Of a stretch of 64,000 nucleotides of DNA, positions 46,945-57,381 are shown piece after piece. The notes under the pieces are model-generated. The model made no database searches. It saw only the letters and a program-made list of their open reading frames with translations, and was not told the origin of the DNA. Each line of letters begins with the position of its first letter. Position 1 is the stretch's first letter. The DNA is taken from contig NC_088775.1 of assembly GCF_954871325.1 (NCBI RefSeq), positions 12,935,561 to 12,999,560 on the forward strand. Reading direction: 5' to 3'. A program made the translations under genes and the position numbers. This DNA comes from Gordionus sp. m RMFG-2023. Taxonomy: Eukaryota > Nematomorpha > Gordioida > Chordodea > Parachordodidae.

Positions 46945-47980
46945 TGATAAAAAGACACGGTGTCAGGCCAAGATAAAAACTATTAAATTTTATTTAAGAT
47001 AAAAAAGAAGAGATTAATTTTACATTATATTTCACGTCTACAACATTCTTCTTTCTGAGAAATCCTATATTTATTTATTGCGATCGTCGATTTCTTATAG
47101 CAAATAAATTTCGCCGTGGTTTGTTTTCGCGAATTAGTCGTCGGGTTTATTTGTTGTTTATCGATCATGTTTCTATGGCAATAAGTGGCATCAATATCTT
47201 TTGGTACTGTCATCGGCTTGCTTATCCGTATCGAAACCATTCACGTGTTGATTTGAGACATCATAGCATGATCGTGGTATTTATTAAGTTATCACAATTT
47301 GAGAATAGTTTGTTAATATCATCAAGTTTTTATTATTTAATTTCAATATTTATAAATATTTCTATTTATTCTAAAAAAAATTAAACATCTTATATTTTAT
47401 TTTAAATATATCTCCAAACGAATATCATTGAAATCTATATTTTAAATTAATTACTTTAAATTTTCCTTAACTTTCCCCTCCTTGAAAATCCTGAACCGGA
47501 GGTAGAACAGTTAAATTTAATCAAAATTATGAACTTGAAATTGTCTTTTAGTCTTCTATTTTATCATATTTTGGCATAATTATTATCATATGAAGCACTA
47601 TATTATTATATTATCTTATTGACATATTGAATTCATCACTTTAATCTAGTTATATAAGAATCGTTTTTCGTCAGGGGTTGGTTTGAATTTTCGTAGTCAT
47701 CGTTAGCTTTTGTAAAATATCATCCAATAAATTTTTTATTTTTGAAGTTTTCATCTATTACTTGCTAAGTGTCCATACGTTTTAATTAAAGTTTATATTT
47801 AATTTTAATTTAAGAATTTTTGATTTCCCTGGTAAAAAATATCTGAAATTTTTTTTTAAAAATATTTACTAAGAACTTTTCCGCTGCCACCATGATAAAT
47901 AGACACTGTGGCAGGCCAAGATAAAAACTATTAAATTTTATTTAAATATTAATTTTACATTATATTACACGTCTACAACA
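46945..47980. repeat. Pair of ~90-bp direct repeats 0.95 kb apart
   Basis: 46,945-47,044 and 47,893-47,980 share TGATAAA, AGACAC, GGCCAAGATAAAAACTATTA, AATTTTATTTAA, TAATTTTACATTATATT and CACGTCTACAACA. The second copy lacks about 10 bp. The interval has no recognisable coding. They could be end fragments of terminal repeats of a lost element or two insertions of one short repeat. Confidence 0.6.
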
Positions 47981-48244
47981 ATAATGATCATATATTGCCT
48001 CATAATCGGCCTTTTATCTTCTACAATAAAATAAATAATTCTCTAAAATAAAATAGGACTCATCCTGAGTCTTAAAAATTATACCATTCAAAGTCAAATG
48101 CTTGCGCCATGCTTACACGGTCAAATTAGTACGCATAAAAAAAAACTATAATAAAGTTAAAAAATATATGCAACAAAATAAAGAAAAACAACACCAAGTA
48201 TAACTGTTGTAGTATTATGTGTATTATTATGTTAGTAAATTATT

Positions 48245-48545
48245 ATTACAATAATGTCAAGGATATATTGTATTTTTATATGAAAAAGAGATAATGTCAA
48301 GGATGTAATTTATTTTTATATGAAAAAAGAGGAAAACTAGATCATTTATTTTTGAATATATTGATTTTTAGTTAATTTTTTTCGCGTAAAAAGATTGATT
48401 TTTTTTTTCATTGCGAATTTTAATAATAATTTTTCTTATAAAATAATTGTGTTTTATCTTTTCAAGAAATAAAAAAATAAGAGTAAAGAAATCTACAAGT
48501 GTTTTATCTTTTCAAGAAATAAGAGTAAAGAAATCTACAAAAATA
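48245..48545. repeat. Two local tandem duplications (~47 bp units)
   Basis: AATGTCAAGGAT...TTTTTATATGAAAAA is duplicated at 48,253-48,335, and GTGTTTTATCTTTTCAAGAAATAA...AGTAAAGAAATCTACAA is duplicated at about 48,450-48,540. No coding. Confidence 0.7.
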
Positions 48546-49089
48546 ACATTAACAATTATTGGAAATATCAGTTTCGTCTCTATGTTTCTCTTTAAAGACT
48601 TGTTCTAACCGCTGCTTCACATCTTTTTCTGCTCAAATGAGGAATATAGTTTGATGATATTTAAATGAATTTCTTTTTATGGCTCGATTATTCAAGGTAA
48701 TTTCTATATAATTTTGTAAAGTTTATATGTTCTTAATATTTCTTAAGCTAAAGGATACTTAATAACTTTTTTAACAATACAATAAATTAGACATTTACAA
48801 ATTTCAAAGAATTATTGTTTTTGAAAAATAAGTGGAGATTTTTAAAAAAATATATCTTTTATTTATTAAAACAACACAATTTCTTTCGCTTATTTCTTTA
48901 AATTTATGCTTAAAACATCAAAAAATTTAATTAAAAAACTTTAAAGTCATTTTTATTAGAATAAATATATGGCCAAAAATGTTTGTATAATTTTCAAAAC
49001 TTTATCCTTAAAGTTTTAAAACAGGTTTCGGGTAAGAGATTGGGATTTACCCTGATTGGCAACTCCTTAGTATTTCTTAAATCGAGAAG

Positions 49090-49690
49090 TCAACCTATGG
49101 ACTTTCTTTTCAACTTTTTCGGGAAACGGTTATGTTCTTCAAGCTATCCCTTCAAGTAATCTTGATGGGATGCTATCGGACTCAGAATTAATTAAGAAAT
49201 GGTTTCATGTTTACTTTGCTAGACTTCTATTGACTCGAAAGGTCATTACTCCTTACATTGCAAACGATGCAGAGGTAGATTACATAATTGATCGCATTAT
49301 ATCTCGTGCCTTTAAATCTGCTCAAATTCCTTCAACCCTTGAGTTGGCTGACCTTTGTAACGCAGATGGTTAAACGTCCTGATATTTTATCCAAGATTCA
49401 ATGGAAGAGTGGTAAGTTCTTAACCTGTGATTTTTCTTGTATATACCGTGCCCTCAAACTTAAACTATAATATTGCTATTGTTGATGCAGAACTTCTGTT
49501 CTACCTCCCAACCATTTATTCATTCCAATAATTGCTAATCGCTAACTTCTTTTGGCACTCACGCCATCAAATATCTAGGGCATCACATCGAAGACCGAAA
49601 ATACAATTGAAAGCTTTTATTATAGACAAAGATTAGCAATTAGTATAATTCTATACAAATTCATAAGTTTCCATTCTCTGTTTATGGATA
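49090..49690 (+). pseudogene. Second LINE-like retroelement ORF fragment
   Basis: Plus strand: FARLLLTRKVITPYIANDAE and RIISRAFKSAQIPSTLELAD followed by LCNADG (to 49,373). In the next frame comes VKRPDILSKIQWKSGKFLTC, and further on ESFYYRQRLAISIILYKF (near 49,600-49,660). The order is A-L-x-x-A-x-[IF]-P, D-G, K-R-P-D, W-x-x-G-x-x-L, then a R-Q-R-L-[SA]-[IV]-A tail. It parallels the 43.0-43.65 kb fragment and extends further downstream, so both come from one retroelement class. At least one frame change falls at the D-G-K-R-P-D block. Function is lost. Confidence 0.55.
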
Positions 49691-50429
49691 AAAATTCATT
49701 TAATGTTAATCTCAATCTTACTATAAACTATATTATTTTTTTTATTTATTGCAACAATTTAACACTATAGCATATTTATTTCTTATATGTAATTGTTTGC
49801 TTAACGTATTAAAAAAATTCCCAAAAATATTGATCGTATTGGCAAAAAAAATGAAATAAACATTTTTGATGTTTATTACCGATTATTTTTTTAACATAAT
49901 AAGATTTTTTTTAAAGAATATATAGGTTTTTTGTAGTAAATATAGTTATTTTTAATTTTAGTAAAATAGTATTAGAGTATTAATTTCTTGGACATAATTA
50001 AATTCAATAATTTAAGAAAATTAGAAGGGAGCGGCAATTTTATAACCACTTACTTGTGATTACACTTACATTTATTTAGCCAGATCCTTTTAACCAACTA
50101 CAACATGAGGGAAGAGAATTCAAAATAAATACAACCATTTAAACAATATATTGTTCATTCCAATAGTTTAAGAAACGTGTGGTTTATTTGAACCTTATGT
50201 CAAAGCAATAGGATAAAGAGTTTTTACTTCCAGCAAAGATTATATATCCGTTTTAACTTATTACAAGGATTATTCAGCTGGCTGATTTTTAAATATTTTT
50301 TTAGATATATATTTTCTAACTTGTTAAATATAAGTCATTTACAAATATAGAGTTATCAATATAAGATAAGTTGACTTAAAATTATCATGTAAAAAATTTA
50401 TTTTATAATTTGAGTAGCATAGTAAGGAT

Positions 50430-50875
50430 CTGATATTAGGTAGGTACTTACAAATGGAAGTAGAAACGAAGCCACGGGTTTCTAACAATAGTGACTCATA
50501 GGGGGTATTTTAGTTATCAGCGAATACCTTTTGGATTGGTAAGTGCATCTACTATATTCCAGAGTTATTGGATGGTTGTTAAAAGATTGTCAAATTACCA
50601 GTGCATACTTAGATGACATGATTATTTCTGGTCGAAACGATGAGGAGCACATAAAAATTTGCGAACCGTGTTAGGACTATACGGCTGGTTTTAATTCGAA
50701 ATTGACGAAAGTTAGATTTTTACAAAAATCCATATCATTTTTAGGTGTGATTATTGTTAAATCCATACATCCTAGTCTAGAAATGGTGAAAGCTATCTAG
50801 AATGCACCAAAACCTAAGAATATACAACAACTTAGATCTTTTCTGGGACTCATGGGATGGGGAATCCCCCTCCCC
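50430..50875 (+). mobile_element. Gypsy-type LTR retroelement fossil: reverse transcriptase fragment
   Basis: A plus-strand stretch of about 440 bp has the typical order of a gypsy-type reverse transcriptase palm, including a YLDD active-site motif and the characteristic L-R-S-F-L-G-L end. It is only a fragment, broken at several points. No terminal repeats, integrase or gag were found next to it. Probably old. Confidence 0.7.
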
Positions 50876-50879
50876 ATAG

Positions 50880-51590
50880 CTTATTTCTGAAAAACATATT
50901 GTCACAACGACAAGTTTGTCATTGTGCATCAAAACCTAAATATAAAAATAGAAAACAAATATATATATAAAAAGGAAATTAATAATAATTAGGAATCACG
51001 AAATCATAAAATCAACTTTAATTCTTTATTCAAAATTATAATAGTAAAAATCATAAAAAAATAAAATAAAATAAATTATAATTAAAAAAATTAATAATTT
51101 TAAAAAAAACAAAGATCGTTTGTATCGTAAAAATTTGCCTTTTTATACTCTTTTCAATCTTCTTATAACTAATCATAACTATTCAAATATAATCTTTTTA
51201 TCACGCGTTATAACAATAAATCCACAAAAATTCTTTATGCAAATTACATATAAAGTACAACAAAATCCAAAAGAAATCTTTATGCAAATTAATTCTAACA
51301 TTCACAACACATATATTAAATTTATGAATTGTAAATTGCTAAGTATTCTATTTCAAATGGGTTGTATTCTATTTTAATTCTAACAAAAAGTTCAAATAAA
51401 TTTAAATATTTTATCCTATGAAAGTTTAAAGATTATTTTATCACATTTTTCAAACCTTAAGCACTAATGGATATAAGAAAATTTTATCACCAAAAATTCT
51501 ATTTAATTTATCTCTTCTAAATAACTATGATTATGCAAAACATATAGTGTATGCAGATTTCTGCAAAGACTTAATTGCTACAAGCAGAAA
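50880..51590. other. AT-rich spacer with GGGG/CCCC hairpin
   Basis: Begins with ATGGGGAATCCCCCTCCCCAT-like inverted G and C blocks directly after the reverse transcriptase fossil, then AT-rich sequence. The open frame at 51,120-51,377 is Asn/Lys/Ile-rich and low-complexity; I do not accept it. Confidence 0.4.
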
Positions 51591-51594
51591 TAAA

Positions 51595-52050
51595 CTGCAA
51601 AAACATGCTCGAAAAGATGGGGATCTCGAATAGAATATTAGGAATGGAGAAGATAGGGGCAAAATTGAATTTAGTCTAGGATTGTAATATATTTTTTAGA
51701 ATATTTATGGCTTTTATCAGAATTATGAATAAACATTATAACAATTCATAATACATCCCCAAAAGGTGACTATATTATAAAAATGGGCGGAGGGGGGAGG
51801 GTTGGTGACCCTATTCTTACTGAGATCTATTATTTAATTGTCGACTTTTTTGGGTGAACCAGAGAACTATAATGCTCAGACAGACCAAACATTCGCTTTA
51901 TTTTTGACTTTTTTTACCGGCAACATTTTTATTCCATAAAATTATATTAACTAGCTCACTATTTTACAAAGAAAATTTATATTTAATTACTTAAAAAGCT
52001 TCTTTTAAAATTCATAATATGCCTTTTCAAAAACTTAGTGCCCCTCTTTA
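51595..52050 (+). repeat. Third, dispersed copy of part of the palindrome-1 arm, without the long-TIR element
   Basis: GATGGGGATCTCGAATAG, TTTAGTCTAGGATTGTAATATATTTTTTAGA, GCTTTTATCAGAATTATGAA and CATTATAACAATTCATAATA match the arm at 28,805-28,910. GACTTTTTTGGGTGAACCAGAG, TAATGCTCAGAC, TTTTTACCGG and ATTCCATAAAATTATATT match the arm sequence at 30,115-30,235. The CAGGGTTGCA element between those segments in the arms is absent here, so the arm sequence is a repeat in its own right and the long-TIR element is a later insertion. Confidence 0.65.
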
Positions 52051-55000
52051 ATCCAAATAAGCAGGATATAAGACGCGATGGGTTTGGAGAAGGACACATA
52101 CTTTGAGGCTAAAAACGCTTATAAATTCATTTTTAATTTTTTAAAGCAGCATCTTTTTTATAACAAAAACATTCTTCTACCATAGCGCACAATAGAAATC
52201 GAGCATTGGTTTAATTCTGATTCAAATATATCTATTTAGATTTTTACCACACCCTATATTGTATGTAAGACTAAGAATTATTATTTTTTGTTACCTATCT
52301 TTAACAATTTTTTTAAAAAAAGAGATTTTTCTTCGGAAAAAAGCAACTGATTTATGTTTTCATTCTTTAGGATGTGTACTTAATATAAAATACTCTATTC
52401 AAAAGTTTTAAGAATTACATAACCTTCATGAGCTTTGAGAGATATGAAACATGTCCCGAATCTTCTATTAAATTTTCAAAAACATTGTTAAATGCTTAAT
52501 TTATAACATTTCTTGAAGCGCCAGCCGAATAATCAACTCAGCCATGGAACACGAGCCAAAAATCTTAAAATCAAATCATGATTTATAATCACCGGCCAAA
52601 TTTAAATTTGTAAGAATAACAAATTTTTAAATAAGATCCACCCAAATTCTTTTTATTTCCAACCTACCCCTAAAATTATTTATTTCCCAACCCACGAATT
52701 GGTAGCTTGAGTTTTGAAGATCTTATAATTTTCATAACCAAAAAAATCAATAAATACAAAATTCTCAACAACTTCCTTTTTTCACTTCCACAAACGGCTA
52801 TTTTGTGCTAATAACCTATAAGTTTTTAAAAAATATTAGCAGCCAAATTCGGCATTTTACCAAGAAGATAAAGAATTTTGATATATTCGTCAACAAATTT
52901 AAATGGAAATATTTAAATAATATCATACCTAGATCAGACACTTGGTAATGATTACAATCAAAAAATAATTAGATTACCTTTTATTTGACGCCCATATTAA
53001 TATTTAGCCTGGGCCCCGGGTTCATGCCCAGAACTGGCCCTCAGCACCAAACTATGTGGTGAATTTTACGACCAAAATAACTACACAATACCCATCTTTA
53101 TTTTTCAAAAAATAGTCAAATATAGTATAAAAGTATAATTATTTTTCAACTTTGAGAGAAAATACATAGAGTCGTCACAAGCTACAATCTAAAAGGCGGC
53201 TCAACTAAAAAATTATGAGGGGGGGGGGGGCTTCGCCACCTATGCCTTCCACCCAATTTTCCCCTTTGGGCGGGTTTTATATTATTGCTAGTTAATAACC
53301 CGTCAAGAATGACGGGGTTGAGGGGTAATTAGTTTCTATATATGTTACTCAATATACTTTATTAATATATTTTATAAAAATTTTAAAATTAAAAATATGT
53401 AAATTTGTAAATCGCACTTCATAAGATATTCTTAATTTCTCATTCAACTCTCATCAAATAAGTGAGAAAAATATGATGCACCGTCTTTCTTGAAGGCCAA
53501 ATTGAAAAATATATAACTAAGAGTACCAGAGCTCCCTATAATCAGCAATGTTGAGTCCGTCAAAAATGACGGGAAATGTAAATTTTTTCCTTACTTTTAT
53601 GATAGTTGTTACCTGTTATTAAAATAATATCCAGTTTTTATTCTTTATAACCCCCACCCATCTTCAAAAAAAAATTTTTTAAGCTTTCTTTTTTAAAAAA
53701 AAATTTAACATTAGAGGTATATAGCCTTCGATTTCGATTTATTTAACATTAAGATGATAGAAAAGTTGATATCAAAAATAAAAATTATTATTAAGATGAT
53801 AGGAAAGTTGATATCAAAAATAAAAATTAACATTAAGGTTATACGAAAACGTTCATTTCTTGATTACGGTAATTATATATATTAGATATTACTTTTTTAA
53901 AATTTGCTAACTCTGAACAATCATCCTGAATTTCATATTTTATCATTTATTATATGATGCATACTAAATAAACTAGTATATAAATAATTGCTGATATAAA
54001 AAAATTTTGTGACTAAATTACAAGTGATAAAAATGGTTATTCATACATATGCCTCAATTGATAATGGTTTTTAAAAACCACATAATATAAATTTTAGCAA
54101 TTTACCTTGGAAAAAGGTCAAGAAACTATAACTCTCTGTTACCATTTTAGACAATGTTTTGTAGAAAGGACTAATGTCGTTAAACGACCTATCTTTAGTC
54201 AACTATAAAACAGCATAGCTATGTTTTTATCCAAAAATATTCGAATCAATCTTCAAGTTGAGACTCAACTTGGAGGCTTAATTCAAATTTTTAGGCTAAA
54301 GGCTTGACTAAGCCACAATTGAGATTGTCAAAGTTAGTTAATTTAACAACACTAGAAAGGACTAATAAGGAAAAATTTATAGGCCTAACCAAATCAACAA
54401 TTCTTGAAGAGGAGAATATAAACGACCAATCCATATCATAAAACTATATGGTGGTTAGAGTTTCCTCTTAGATGATATAAAGGAAGCTGATAATTGTGAG
54501 ATATTAAATTTCTAAAATTTATCTTCCATTTTTAATGATATATAACCGACTACACAGTTTACCATTATTTCTAATCTAAAATAGAAATCATATGCTTTCA
54601 GCAGCTGTAGTAATAATCTTAAATTGCCTAGCCTCACAAATAATAGATGCTGGTTAATTTGCAGTCATAGCCATGACACTCATGATTTTAACTCATATCA
54701 GAATTTATTATACTAAATAAATTGATAAAACAAAAACACTAAAAATCTTTAGAAGAAATTATTCAAATATATTAAAACCTTGAGTTATTTACACGGCAAG
54801 GATGCCATAAAAACATTTTGCAACTATAAAATAAGAACCAGAGTGATTGATGAAAGCAATTAAAATTTTATATATTATTGTCGCACCACTTCTAGTAGGT
54901 ATACAATATCTTAAAATAATAGTAGTTTGTAATAATATCAAAAATATACTCGTATGAAAAATTAACTCAAAACTGTTTTTTAAAGAAGAAAAAATTTCCT

Positions 55001-55770
55001 AAAAACACATAAAAAAAGAGAAGAAAAGTTATCTAATTTATTACATCCATTGTGGCATGAATAATAAGATGTTTAATTTTTAATAATATTTTAATTAAAT
55101 AGATGGCTGGCGTTAATGAATTGAATGCAAATTGCCTTATATTTATCATCAAAATCATTTATTAGTAAAATTTATTAAATATTACTGAGATATATTATAA
55201 AACTGTCAATATGTCTGTAAAAGTGGCATTTTACCTAATGTTTTATAAGCAACTATATATAATTTAGGATTATAAACTATATGTTTACTTACTATTTATA
55301 AAGAAATCTTTTACACTTATTTGGACCTTGAAAATATTTTTAGGAAGAGGCATGGTATTAAATTTAAAAATGAATAATATAGTTAATTAGTGATTTTGAG
55401 CGCTCGGGTAATTACAATATTAAATTTGTTAATTCTCAATTAATAAATAATTATAATTATTTGATATTGATATTCTCTTTTTTACATATTGTGCAAGCTG
55501 ACATAATGAAATTATTATTTATTTGTATTAATCGAATCTAATAATTAAAATAATATTCATTTGATATAAATTTAGATAGTCTTATTAATTTTTAAATAAA
55601 AAAAATTAAATCTATATATTACTTAATTAAATTATAAAAGAAATTGTTAGGGGGCAATCAAAAAATTTTATTTTTAGTTCAAGGGATTATTAAGGAGCCA
55701 TAAAAAATTTTACTTCAGGGGCTATTCAAATTTTTTAAGGGGTTCGAGCCCCTGCGTCCTCCTCCCTTCT
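52051..55770. other. AT-rich intergenic DNA with small repeats
   Basis: No gene seen. Contents: a 12-G tract (53,219-53,230); two similar hairpins CCGTCA-loop-TGACGG (53,299-53,316 and 53,557-53,572); a 51-bp tandem duplication AAGATGATAG(A/G)AAAGTTGATATC (about 53,750-53,830); and a MITE relic with TTCAAGTTGAGACTCAACTTGG ending TTTAACAACACTAG (54,230-54,352), related to a patch at 59,185-59,255. A tRNA-like GGGGTTCGAGCCCC lies at 55,739-55,752. Confidence 0.5.
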
Positions 55771-56233
55771 AGTGAGGCTTCAAGCGTCTACATGAACGGG
55801 GGTGGGGGGGGGGGGGGGTAGGAACAGTCATCCTATTTTTTTCGAATCTATATATTGCAAACAATCAGAGACATTATTTTCCAACTAAAACTTTCTGCTA
55901 TCCTTTAAAATGTAATTTAAAAGGTTTCGACATTTTCAGCAAGCTGATAATGCTATAATCATCAATTCATTGTAAATGATGGGGGTTTTAATTAAATTTA
56001 TTATCTCAAAAATAACTCCTTTATATTCACAAAATATCGAATGTTAATAGTAGAATTAAAATAATTTAAGTTATTTTATTCTTTTTAAATTTTCTGAAAG
56101 AATATCATTGTAATTAAAACAGTGAAATTAAAAATATGGAAGCAGCGAAAACTTTTTAGTTTTGGTAGGCATAGGTTTTTGAAGGGGGTTTGCACCCAGT
56201 GAAAATTCTGTCATGTAGATGCTAAACGCCACT
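55771..56233. mobile_element. MITE with AGTG...CTACATG inverted ends
   Basis: It starts AGTGAGGCTTCAAGCGTCTACATG and ends CATGTAGATGCTAAACGCCACT, an imperfect inverted pair of about 22-24 bp. A run of G follows the left end (55,798-55,818, interrupted once), and GAAGGGGGTTTGCACCC precedes the right end. No coding and no clear target duplication. The CAGTGGCG-type terminus suggests hAT, as inference. Confidence 0.6.
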
Positions 56234-56284
56234 GATTTTGAGTAGAAAAACAAATGTTTTGTTAATTAATAATAACTAATTTGA

Positions 56285-56800
56285 AATACTCCTCAAATTC
56301 AAAAGAACTATTCGTCCTCTAGTTAACTCCAGTACATAACTTGTATTCACGACTCAAGTTGGAAGTCTAAAGTAAAAAATATAAAAAGCAGAAGAAATGT
56401 TTTATTAATTAATAATGACAAATTTAAAATACTCATCCTTAATCAACTCAAGTTAACAAATCGAGTCCAAAAGAACTACTCGTCCTCTAGTCGACTCAAG
56501 TATATAACTCGTATTCACAATTCAAGTTGAAAGCCCAAAGTAAAAATAAATGTTTTGTTAATTAATAATAACTAATTTGAAATTTTCGTCCTTCAGTCAA
56601 CCAAATAAATGATTCTACAATACTAATTAAAAATATTCGTCCTCTAGTCGACTTAATTTTATGACTCAAGTTGAAAACCTATGTTCACGACTCGAGTCGA
56701 CATTTGTTCACAACTCGAGTCGACTTAAATTAGTCAATCAACGACTATTGATTCTGAGTCACGTGAAATCGACTTTTTAACAATAATAGGGGGGGGGGGT
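56285..56800. repeat. GTCCTCTAGTCGACTCAAGT satellite and poly-G
   Basis: Four or five diverged units of about 130 bp each contain ATTCGTCCTCTAGT, CGACTCAAGT and ATGTTTTGTTAATTAATAATAACTAATTTGAAAT. The end, GTGAAATCGACTTTTTAACAATAATAG, resembles the terminus of palindrome 1. An 11-G tract follows (56,789-56,799). Same family as the palindrome-1 arms, in longer-period form. Confidence 0.7.
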
Positions 56801-57181
56801 GGGTTATTATATATTCATAAAAAAATCAGACGGACAAAGCTCACAAATTGTTTTGGGACAATCCTTCTAATGGGTTATAAAACTTACTAGAATTATTAAT
56901 TTTTATTGTAATCAATTTTAATTTTTTCTATCAAATAACTCATTTATCATTTTACACGTTTATCTAATTACCGCCCCCCCCACCTCCATGAAAGTTCTTG
57001 TAAATTTACTATGACCTATCAGTAAATTTATCAGATGTAGTGCAGTACTTATGTTCCATTTTAATCGGATTATTAGATTCTCATAGATGAAAATTCGCAT
57101 TTATAGATACCATTATTTTAAAACTTTTTATTTTGTTTAGATTTGCAATTTATTTAAATCACTTTCTCCTTACCTCTTTTG

Positions 57182-57352
57182 ATGACACTACGACTTTTTG
57201 CTGGTATCATATGCCTCTGGCTTTCTACTGAAAAAATAGAAGGTATTGGCTATGCCTGGACATCTGCAGAGAAAATAAATGAAATCATGTGTCACATTTT
57301 ACCTATTCTGTTATTTTTTAATTTTCTTCCAAATTATTTTAAATATTAAATG
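57182..57352 (+). CDS. Possible upstream exon or small ORF with signal-like start
   Basis: MTLRLFAGIICLWLSTEK followed by IEGIGYAWTSAEK, 56 codons. A basic-hydrophobic start would suit a signal peptide. It ends 30 bp before the LACTB ATG. A donor at 57,292 with an acceptor at 57,368 could join it in frame to LACTB, but the N-terminus of LACTB is not conserved enough to decide. It could equally be chance. Confidence 0.25.
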
Positions 57353-57381
57353 GACCCTCACCATTTTAAGTTTTAACTAAA

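Noticed and set aside
47025-47384. Overlapping frames on both strands (71 and 87 codons)
   Set aside because: No recognisable motif, overlapping in opposite directions, bounded by the direct repeat.
55739-55752. GGGGTTCGAGCCCC, like a tRNA T-arm
   Set aside because: No acceptor stem, D-arm or anticodon arm can be drawn in the preceding 70 bases; it lies beside a MITE and poly-G.
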